NCBI RefSeq assembly: GCF_964340395.1
Contig: NC_135563.1
Coordinates: forward strand, 8,059,655-8,123,654
Direction of reading: 5' to 3'
Length of the DNA stretch: 64,000 bases
Origin: Glandiceps talaboti
Lineage: Eukaryota; Hemichordata; Enteropneusta; Spengelidae
Below the pieces are notes generated by a model, which saw nothing but the letters and a program-made list of their open reading frames with translations, did no database searches and was not told the DNA's origin. Below, in pieces: positions 14,152 to 26,200 of the stretch (the first letter of the stretch is position 1; each line of letters begins with the position of its first letter). Both the position numbers and the translations under genes were made by a program.

Positions 14152-14238
14152 GTTAGATTCACCCAGTGGATACATCATAGATGGAGTAGAACATTATAAA
14201 GAATCAATTGAATGTACCTGGTTAATAGATAGTAGGCA
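14152..14238 (+). CDS. ATRN: Attractin exon: CUB domain, first part
   Basis: The exon has entry phase 1 and leaves two bases. It encodes SGYIIDGVEHYK followed by ECTWLI, the typical start of an attractin CUB domain with its first cysteine. Acceptor AG at 14150-14151, donor GTAAGT at 14239. It needs an upstream exon. Confidence 0.85.
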
Positions 14239-17200
14239 GTAAGTATTATAATAAACTTTGTGCTTATCTTCCTGTATAAGTAGTCTGTAAGGTGCGCTGG
14301 TCGTCTATGTTTCTTTGCACAAGAGTGGACCATGATCAACAATGATCAGTGGACTTTATCGGTAGTAAAGGGGGTTACAGACTCCCCTTTTTGGACAAGT
14401 CCAATATACCCCTTTCTTGGACTTTTTTCCCCTGCCCTCTTCCCTGCCCATTCCCTGAAGCAAGTGGAGAAGGGAAAAAAATGGAAAGGTTGACATGGTG
14501 GCCACATTTGGTGGGGGGGGTGGTCCGGAAGAGGGTATCCCCTTTCACTCGAAGGCTGGAAGCAAAATCATATGTGTATTTGCAATATGAAGCCAACACT
14601 TTTTACCTGCTTTTGGATGCTGAATAGAGAGAAATAAAACTCTACGACAACATTTCATTTAATCATTAATTATACTTTATTTGTACATGTATTATATTTT
14701 CTGTTTCATTCTTGATGTATGGATATACAATGTACATGTAAGGTTGCGCAAAACATGAAATTTGACTGCGAGAGCTGAAATTTGACTGAGAGCAGATGGA
14801 GACCTTGCGCAAGTAGCACGCAAATAAGCCTTATCAGTAACACTACTTATACGTGAATATTCTGGCAGCATTATATATAAATTTTAACATGAATGTACTG
14901 TCATAAGAGGAGAAATGAACATCTTGTTGATGAGAACAATATACAATGTAAGATTGAAAACACTGTAAAGGCTATACTGTATAAGTGTACAAATGTTATG
15001 TATAAACCTATGAGCTGCGACTGGAGCACAATTTTTCGATCTGACAACCAACAATATATTCACTAAAAATTGTTAAATTACCAATAATTAGAGTAAATTA
15101 GACACTGTACGTGTTCATTAGAGATCTATTTTGTCCATAAGTAGTACAGTTGAAATTGTGAAATTTGAGTATTTAAAGTCATTACAAAACAATTTTAAAA
15201 AATGGTCCAGTCACAACTCGTGCTGCATCTTTAGAATCATCACCATTTCAAGTAAAGACTTCCTCTAAGTTGGAAATAAGATGTCTGTGTGTACATGTAC
15301 TATTAGGCAACGGACACTAAGTAACATCATGTCTCCACCTTAGAAAAAGAGTCTATACCCTACTCTAAACGTTTGTGATTGTTAAAGCTTTTACAGGGAC
15401 CATATAATCAAACACCATTATTGATAAGATCACACTGTACACTTAACTGTTGAGCAGAGTATGATCGTTAAAGCTATTAAGAAAACAGTAAAGTATGCTA
15501 AGATGTCAAAAGCCATATCTCCTACAGTATTAAAACACACATCCAAACTGAAAATAAAATGAACATGTATCCAAACTGAAAATATAATGAAGCGTAATAT
15601 CAAAAAAATATTTTTTTTATATTTTTCTTCTCCAGACCAGGTTCTCTTATTAGACTAAAATTTGAACAGTTTGAAACAGAATGTGCGTGGGATTATTTAT
15701 ATATTTATGATGGGGATAGTGTATATGATCCTCTGATAGCTACATTTAGGTAAGTCTGGTTTTTTTATCTCATTATGTCACATTTGTAGAAAACAGGCAT
15801 ACAATGTACATGTACATGACAAAGGGTAATCCATTATCAGTGTGCCCTCTAAGCCAATTTGACGCGTCACTGATGCACACAATTTGCTAGTAACACACCA
15901 AAATTTGGTAATCCCCTATCTCTTACTATGTGGTGACGCACAAGAAATCCCAGTTTTTCTATTTTTGACTCACAACAACAAAATTTGGCTATCATTTTAA
16001 GAGGGCACACTGTCAGTTATCCCAGAGATGTGTCATTGTTATTGGCACAGAAATGTTTCACCTCAGCAGTTTGCACAAAAGTTAGCTAATCAATCAGTGT
16101 GTTGAAGATAGTACAAAGAATATTTTGCAGATTATGTATGTCTACAGACACACAAGTACTAATACAAAATGAAAGGGATACCGAGAAATAATTTGAATAT
16201 ATGGAAATTATGCAGACAGAAGAGAGAAGTACTATGTATGGAAATGAAATCTCAAAATACATTGTATACTATACTATAATGTTATCTTGTAACTTATGTC
16301 GTGTGTTCTTTTTTCAAAGTGGACTTTTGGTATCAGAAAATGAAGAAAATGTGACATATCCAGAAGTGACAACATCTTCAGGTTTTGCCTACCTTCATTT
16401 CTATAGTGATGCTGCTTTATCAATGGCAGGTTTTAATATCTCATATAGGTACGAACTAGAAATATGACTGCAAATAATTATGAATGTCATACATTGTATG
16501 AACTTAAACTTCCACCTTATATGAGTTAGTTTTCACTTTACTTCTGCTAACAAACAAAGTCCCACACTTACGACTACGGAAAGCAAGCTATCGTCTACAC
16601 AAACTAAAACTATTGTTGTTGAATGTGGTAGAGTACATAAGTTGGTACTAAGGGTGCCTTGGTTATGTCTACTAGATGTAATTACCCTGTAATCAAGATA
16701 GTGTACACTCTGAATGATGTTGAATGTGTGACCACTTGAGGAAAACTTGCCATCAGAGACACCACCCTACTGTGAGCATAATAGGTCATTCCAGACTGCA
16801 AACAGGAAATTGAGAATGCAACATTCTCCCTCAAATTGGGGATATCATCACCTCATAGTACCGTTTCTTAAGAGCTTTGTCCCTTGGTATTCTGTAGAAG
16901 TGTAAATCAGGGATGTTTTTTGTATTGTTCAGACATCGAGGAAAGCAGCAGTGCTGTAGGATTAACCGAGTAACCTCTACCATGTATACCCCAAGGTACA
17001 CACAGACAGGAAGTAGAGCGCCACCATGACAAATTTTGGAAAGGCCTATTACATCAACATTCATTGATAGCTGATATCAACATGTTGCAGTTATAGTGTT
17101 CATTTGTATCTATCCTCGTTTCCCAATAACTTGATTCTCACAGTAGTGAGCACACTAAATGAATGTTTTTATGATCATAATTTTAAAACTTTTCTTATGT

Positions 17201-20200
17201 TTTCAGTGTAAATACTTGTACAAGAGACTGCTCAGGGAATGGTATATGTTTGGAGTCACCAGTAGAATGTGACTGTGATCCTCGGTGGACAGGAGAAGGA
17301 TGTAATATTCGGGAATGTCCCAATGATTGCGGAAATCATGGAGACTGTAATCTTGCCATTATGAGGTGTCAATGTAATGACGGGTACAAAGGTATCATTT
17401 CTTAGGTCTTTTATTTTGGTTTGTTTCTCAACTTTACATTTGCAGTAAAACATTTACAACATGTATATAATTAGATATTGTTCCCCAATGGAAGTTGTCT
17501 ATCTATTCTACTAGTAATATTTAAATGTCTATATTTGCATATAGGTCATGGGTGTGAAGTTCCACCAACCAATGGAAGTTGTCTATCTCTTCTAGTAATA
17601 TTTAAATGTCTATATTTGCATATAGGTCATGGGTGTGAAGTTCCACCAACCAGTGGAAGTTGGGAAGTGGACATTGATAAGTTCAGTCAGGGCAGAGCTT
17701 CCCATGCTACAGTACTACAAGATAGCGTTGTATGGATTGTTGGTGGCTATCCATTTACAAATCAGGCCAACTATGAAGACATCATTATTACGTGAGTTTA
17801 CCTGTAATTCTAATAGTAACAGTAATACACAATTTATTAAAACTCCAAATTAAAATGAATGGTCAAATTGCTTGAGTTCACATATCAGTAAAATAAACAT
17901 GTAGGTATTTCTACATCCAAATCAAAGTCTAGTGATGTTGGTAGTTTGCATATATTTGAAAAAGGTCTCACAAGAACTTAGGAAAAAGTCTCACTAGCGC
18001 AAAGGTGACGTGTACTGAATAATGGATCAATTCAAATTCATATGATGTGAAATCACGAAATGACTCTCAAAAACCCAATAAAAAATACTTGTTCTTTATT
18101 TTCCTGAGAGTGGTGTTCACCTTTAACACAGATAAATGAAATTCATGTGATAAACAAGAGAAATCAGTTGTCAATTGTGTTGTTCACATACAATAAGCAT
18201 TTTTACCACAAACTCATACAAGATTCACACCTACAGTTTCTTTTACCATGTAATGTTTATAATATGTGTAATACTTTTTTTTCACCTTTTATTTGATTTG
18301 ATTTATGTTTGTTTAAATTTGTTTTAAATTTTAATTTCTATTGCTGTATTTTAGTTACTTTTTTTTCATTCATAGGTTTGATATAGAAGCTGGTCCTCCA
18401 ACACCCAAAATTCCCGTATCTTCTCTAAATCCAGAATCAAGATATGGACATTCTGTAGTTTTGGATAGAGTAAGTACTTTTAAAAGGCCACAAGCTGAGT
18501 TTATATGTCTTTAAGATTTAATTTTTTCTACATATTAAAATGTATTCACAGTATTCTACTTACTGATGTATACTTAGCCATCACTTGCAATTAACTGAAC
18601 TCAAACCTGGTATTGAGATATAACTTATAAATGATCGGATGAGGTAATTTATCGTACGTATCAAAATATGTACAGGAACTCTCCCTACTATGCAATCAAC
18701 AGTTCTAACAATGCCAGAACATAAATTGTAATGTCATAATAGACATGCATGGAGATGAACATTATAAGAATAATTTTATCGAAGTATTTTGTGAGTATTT
18801 TCACTTACGTGAAAACGCTTATAAATTCAGCTTGTGCCACTTTAATAAATTCAGCTTGTGCCACTTTAATTGTTCATCAATACTCAACTTGTCAAGTGAG
18901 ACTAGAAGCTACATTGTCATATTGAAGGAGCAGCTGATTTTTATCCTAGCTGCATTACTTTGTGTGTTTGGACCCAGGAAGTCATATTCACCAATTCTGC
19001 CTTGTGCGACATCTCTATAGAGGTGTAAAAATTTGCAAATTTGGCGTTGAAGAGGTCTGCTGAACACTAGAAGTAGAACAAGGCATTCTGGGAAACAAAC
19101 AAAGCAAGGAGCTCCTAATCTCTGAAAACGATATCTTTTTAGCATTCTTTGGTCAACCGCTATCCTACCAGGTCCCCATTTATACAGCTGGTTTGGTTGG
19201 GACACAATCATGGTTCAGATCTTGCCAAAGACTATTAAAATGGCAAGGTTCAAACCGACAATGTGCAGATTCCAAGTCCACCACTCTAACCATTCAACCA
19301 TCATGAGAATACAACACACAGAAGATTTATTGAAAAAATCTTGTGTATTGAAACAGATCAATTGTTACTCACGCTCGTCCTCTTTGTTTGTTTATTGTGT
19401 CTTTTCAGGATAGACTTATCATGTATGGTGGGACCGTCACGGCAACCCAGCAAAATAAAGTGGTCAATGAATTGTGGTTCTTTAACATCACAACGGAATC
19501 CTGGGAGTTTTATGATATTGCAACTGAAAGTAGAATTGCTGTGGATGGCCATACTGCACATATGGTGTATAAAACTATGATAGTGATATTTGGTTATAGT
19601 CCAAAACATGGATATACTAATGTAGTACAGGAGTTTGATACAGGTATGTTATGTGTCCTGTACATGGATGTACTTACATAGTACAGGAGTTTGATACAGG
19701 TATGTTATGTGTCCTGTACATGGCTGTACTAACATAATACAGGAGTTTGATACAGGTATGTTATGTGTCCTGTACATGGCTGTACTAACATAGTACAGGA
19801 GTTTGATACAGGTATGTTATGTGTCCTGTACATGGCTGTACTAACACAGTACAGGAGTTTGATACAGGTATGTTATGTGTCCTGTACATGGCTGTACTAA
19901 CATAATACAGGAGTTTCATACAGGTATGTAGTGAGTCCTGTATATGGCTGTACTAACATAGTATAGGAGTTTGATACAGGTATGTTGTGTGTCCTGTACA
20001 TGGCTGTACTAACATAGTACAGGAGTTTCATACAGGTATGTTATGAGTCCTGTACATTGATGTACTAACATAGTACAGGAGTTTGATACAGGTATGTTAT
20101 GTGTCCTGTACATGGCTGTACTAACACAGTACATGAGTTTGATACAGGTATGTAGTGAGTCCTATACATGGCTGTAATAACATAGTACAGGAGTTTGATA

Positions 20201-23200
20201 CAGGTATGTTGTGAGTCCTATACATGGCTGTAATAACATAGTACAGGAGTTTGATACAGGTATGTTGTGAGTCCTGTACATGGCTGTACTAACATAGTAC
20301 AAGAGTTTGATACAGGTATGTTGTGAGTCCTGTACATGGCTGTACTTACATAGTATAGGAGTTTGGTACAGGTATGTTAAGATAGCTTTGTAGTATTCTG
20401 GTTTCACCAAACAAATCTCAAAATATTATAATCCATATGCTAGCCTTGAGAGAATACCTTGTAGATATCGTATCTTCTAGAAGAACTAAGTTTGTGTTCA
20501 TGGCCTTACTGGTGATATCACTTCTGAAATGATTATTTTCTAGGCTTTTAGTTTCAACATAAACACATTGTATAATGCAATGAGAGTGCTAAATGTTAAT
20601 TATTTGTGTTCAATATTTCAGTGAGTGGAGTGTGGTCAGTTGTTAAAACTAATGGAGTGAATGTAAATGGAGGATATGGACACAGTAGTGTGTATGATGA
20701 AAATCATGGTTTGATCTATGTCTATGGTGGATTCAAAGCAATTATGGAACGCAAAGGCTACCTCTCAGATGAGCTGTACAGTTATGCACCAATTGGGAGA
20801 CACTGGTAAGATAACGGAGAATGTACAAAATGTATAAATGTATTAAATTGTTTGATTCTTTGTTCCCAGAAGCAATTAGATAGTAAGATATACCCAATAG
20901 TTTTCTTAAATATGTTCATCACCTAACAATCGTGCCATCAATCGGACAGTTTGACAAAGCCTGCTCACCTGAACAGGTGAAACGTTACTTGCAAGAGTAA
21001 TAAGAAAGCTTGGTCGTGATACAATAATTAATTATATACACAAGTAATTTGGGACAGTAAATTAGAAATGATTGCGATTTTACAATCTGTCAACTATTGG
21101 TCACTCATTCAGTAATAAAGTAAATATCATATTCGTGTCCAAGTGGTGTATTTTATTTTATGGACAGATATGGGCTTATCAAGCTAAGTTTGTAATCAAC
21201 CCATTAATTTCAAACTCTGACTCAGACTCAGACTAATTTACCGTTCCGAAGTGAGTTTTACCGTCTAACTGATAGTTAGACTTCGGGCCTAAGCCTATGT
21301 AGTGGGTTCAACAGGACACTTTTGGTGGGGTAACCGCCTGTTATTTTGTCCCAAGACATTGTGGACAGTGTCATTGAAATGGTTAACAAACAACGAACAG
21401 TTTCATTGTTGGTGAATGAGCTTGAGGACAGTTTCATTGTGTAAAAAAACTGTCCTGTTAACAGTAAAGTATCCCATTACATGGAAATGGAGCACAGTTG
21501 AAACAATGGGAATGAGACAGGGGAGTATATCTGACAAGACACTACCCTGATTATAGCATGAATATAATCACTGTACTCCAATTACACTAGAGTTGCATCC
21601 TCGGCCCTTGACATTTTTTTAATACAAAAAGTGGTGTATATTAGTACACTTTAAAAGGTTTACAGGCAACATTATCCAGCAACACATTGAATCAATCAAT
21701 CAAAGATTTATACCTAGCCATTTCGACTACGTTTCCATCGTGGCTGCCTTCAACACCAAAATTTAATTTCGAAGTATAAATTGTAGTTGAAAGATAGTTC
21801 AACATAGATGTTTTAAGAAAGCTTCAAATGTGAAAATAGGCCTACATTTTGTATGCCAATCAGCTGATGTAGGAGGGTTATTGTTTCAACGAGGTATGGG
21901 CAATGTCATCTTTAAAACTAAACACATCCCGGCATTCAGTCATCCCTGGAAGCCAATCAGGTTAACTGTTGTTGGGTGTAGTTAAGTACACCACTGTGTA
22001 TTACATGATTTCACAGTATGAAGGAACAGTTCTAGTGTTGCCAGTATACCGTGATTATACGCAATCATGGCATGAAAATATATTTACAAGATGCAAGGCG
22101 AATGAATATTTTGTACTGTTAGCAAGTCATTTGTTTGAATACCAAAATAATACTCTGTCTCAGTAGTTGACATACATACACATTGATTAGCCCAGTGATT
22201 CAGCAGCAAATATGAAACTTTTTGACCAGATGTTACAGTAGTAAACTGTGCTTGAAGAGTTGCCTTGTTTGTGTTGACAGGTCTGTGTTACAGTCATCAG
22301 GACACAGAGTGTATTTACACAGTGCTGTAATGATGGGTGGAATGATGTATGTATTTTCTGGCAATCCTCATAATGACACACACTCCAGTTCTGATGCCAG
22401 ATGCTTCTCTACAACTCTTCTTGCGTATGACTTACGTAAGTATTTTATTGCAGTATATATCATTTCCTCACATTCATCTTGCTCTCTGTCACAAAGTGGC
22501 GACATGTTGAGTAAAAGTATGTTAACCTGAAAACTGATCTTAGCTTGACCCCTGGTCAAAAGTGCTGATACAGTATGGGTGTTTACTTGATGTGTAAATC
22601 AGTTGGTGGTGAATTATCATGCAAGCTTACCAGATGGCTGGATGTGTACATGGAGAATTTAAGCATATTAGATTGACAGATGGCTTGCTTTTTATGGTAA
22701 ACAAGTCAACTATAGAAGGAACAATGTAAACAGTCCAGGGACTGGAGAACTACGAGAGTTGAGAATTTATTGTGGGGTCCTGAAAGGAACAAACAAAACA
22801 AATTACCAACCAAACAAAAAATCGAAAATTGTGTAGAGTTGACCCCCATTTTAGACTACTTATCTCTAAAAAAAAAATGTAGTACCCATTTTAGACCAAA
22901 GGTTGAAAAACCCCACCCAAAGGGCGGCACATATACGTATATCCAAGAAGTGGGAGTTCAACCCCTGGGGTTCAACCATACATGTACATTTGTATGTACA
23001 TGCGTCTACCTGTCCATCTGTTGTGAAAGCTTCACTACTAGACTGACAGCCATTGTGAAGGGTTGTCTATGAAGACTTACTCATTAACTTTTGATATAAC
23101 AGATATAGTTGTTCAAGTGTTCTTCAGGCTTGATTTCTCAGTCTTTGTGAATATTAAATTCAAACGTTTATGTCGTGTGCATTTGATTAAAACCTTTCTC

Positions 23201-26200
23201 CTCGGTCATCATCGCACATTTTTTGTATGTCATGAAAAGCACAGAGGAAGAATTCACATATGAATTTCTTGTTAAACTTTTAAAGAAAGTAAAATGAAAA
23301 ATAAGTTACTACTCTGCAATTAAGTGTATTTGTCAGTGTATTGGGAAATTCAAAATGGCGTCACATGACCTGCATAATTTATGGAAATCAATTAGATCTA
23401 TAAGACTAAGTGTTCTCTTGTCATTCCCTCTATTGCTGCAGGCTGTGGAACGTGGTCAGTTGTACCGATTGAAAATGGAATTTACACAGATATAAATCGA
23501 TATGGACACACTGCTGTGCGCTATGGCAATAAAATGTATATTATCAGTGGTTATAATAATATTATGTTGACTGATGTCCCAATATACACACCAGGTAAGG
23601 ATTGTCAAGTCAGTTCATCAAAATAAATAATCTTTATTGATACTGGAGAATTCGCTTCAGTATATTAACCCTTATCCCAAGAAGTCCAGTGAGGGCCATC
23701 CCTCATGGGTTCATTGTTAGTGCAGAAGGAAACCAGAGTACCCGGGGGAAACCTGTCTTGTTTGGTCGAGTCAAACTGAACGACACTCTTCCTACTTACA
23801 GTGTGGAAAAATTTAATCAAACCCTGAATGGATTCAAACCCCAACCACAGTGGTACGAGGCAAGTGGTTAAACCACTCGGCCACTTAATATACAATAGAT
23901 TTACAAATTCTGGAAAAACCAATTTAAACTCGAGGGGTAGATGTTGCTTACAAAATTGATTCTTCTGTGTCTTCAAATAAAAAGTTTTTAAGAAAAAGAT
24001 GAACAAGGAACTAAAAAGAAAGAAATACTGAAAATTTATTTAAACAAAAAAGTAAATTGACTGCACTCTTGCAATGAGATTAGTATTGCTTACAAAGTGC
24101 TTCTTGTGTGCATTCAAATATGAAGTCAAATGTAAATTAATTCCATTCGAGTAGATGACAGCCTTCAGGCCCGTTGACTTTTATTTCCTCTTAATAGGTT
24201 TTATGACCCTCCAGGAATAACCTTACGTAGCCCTGATACACATGAGAAAATTAAAAGTCATTACTTTTTATAGTGTAAATTCCACAGCCTTTTAAAGGGT
24301 AACGTTTAATGAACTTTGGTCTTGAGGTGGCAAAATCACAATTTTGTAACATGTAGTAACCATTTCAGTTGTCTTATTTATTATCGTGTCAGACCACTGC
24401 ATTTAACCTTATGACTGATCCCAACAGTATTAGTGCATGACTTGAGTCAACAATTGTTTTATTACGTACAGAGGGCTACAGAGGGTTCCTTGATTTGTAT
24501 GTAACGTTTATGCTTACACACAATCCACTGCAGAGAAAAGGCAGAATATGTCGAGGGATAGACATTCTTCAATCATTTTGTGCTCTCGACAGCACACAGT
24601 GTTCAGGACCTAACAAAAAAAAATTTGTGATTTCGATTACTGTCAATTGTAGAATAGGTTGGGTAGGGAGATTTTTTATTTTATTTTTAATATATTATTT
24701 TTTCATACGCAAGTATGTAGTGCAAGTAGTTACCGGTATGTTTTCCGTTGTTTTCCATATGGTCTCTGTGTTATTGGTTTCTTCTCATCAGATGTACAGC
24801 CATTACAGATTGGAAAACCAGTTTTATATTGTCTTTTTAAGTTTATGTCAGTTTCTGCATCTACTGTTTCTTGCAAGACTTCACAATTTCCACTATTTTA
24901 TTATCTTTTTCTTGGGGGTGGAGTGAAAAACTAGATGAGGTCAGGTAACCGGAACCAAACAATTTGATTTCTTAGGCCTTTACAATAATGACAGATGGAC
25001 CATCTAGAGGCTATAAACACAAGACAAAAACTCTAATATAGTTTTGTGACAGATTGATTTGACTCACTATATTCTGACTTACAAAATGTGATTTTTTACT
25101 CAAGCAACACAAGTCATAAAACCGATCAACTGGATTTTGGGCCCCATTCGCGGTGTATCTTGTACATGACTTTAATAGTATCAACATAAATCACATGAAA
25201 ATCATTAAAATAGCCTACCTTTGTTCCAATCATTTAGCAGTAACCCTGAACTCTGAATATTTGTTGTTGTTAAGTGATAGGACAGCATGCATTTTTTGAT
25301 AGCGAGAGCTGCTTTACTGGCCAGGGGCACTCATATCCCCTGTGTTCAGCTTATATAATAGGGCACTTGCAAACCCGCCATGTTGAATGTTGCAACATGG
25401 GAAATGGGATAATAAATACTAATCAATTAGTATTGCAAACACTATTGTTATATTGTTTGTAACCACAAATAATCAATTCATAGTTACCCTGACAATTGTG
25501 GGAGGTTAATTTTATCGGTAGCTCCAAATTTAGGTATTACGATAACCACAGATAATCCCACATTCCTTTGCATCTGAGCATGCTCAGTCTGGATTGCAAG
25601 TTCCCTATTAGATGTTATTCCCCAATATTTTTCGCCATTCAGCCAAGGAAAACATGAGTGACCTAAGGGGCCCTTGTCATAATGAGTGGTTAGACAATCC
25701 CATCAGCAGTAATTTTTAAAAAAATATAAAGTAATAGGAATTTTCGAACATTTTGACTCATATTTCGAACACAGCAGAACCAGTGACGCTGTCGTGACAG
25801 AATACGCATCGTCATTACATAGAACGACCAGAGTAATATATATTCCATATTTTTTGTAGAACCTGGCCTGTGCATGGTATTAAGTTATGTTGTTTTCCTT
25901 GCTAGGTGATTGTACAGCATTTTTGGATAAAAAGAGCTGCTTTGCTGGAAGTACTGGTATCTCCTGTGTTTGGTTAACTTCAGATGACAAATGTGATTCT
26001 TTGGACAGTGTCAGTGAAAACTCATTGTATGAGCTACAACATTGCCCCGAACCAAAAGGTAACAAATAGAGTCACATTATCAGAACTCAATTACAGTAGT
26101 TTTAGAGATCACTATCAATGATTTTAAAAATTATCTGTTATTTGAACCCCCCCCCCCCCCAACAATATCTTTGAAAAACACATTTGTAGATTACATGGAG

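Noticed and set aside
14349-14627. Overlapping sense and antisense frames in a GC-richer patch
   Set aside because: No domain or splice support, lies in a CUB intron, and the two frames cannot both be real. Probably a repeat fragment, left unclassified.
24495-24934. 143- and 91-residue plus-strand frames
   Set aside because: They overlap interspersed repeat family X and are not kept open in its second copy. Hydrophobic bias comes from T-rich DNA.
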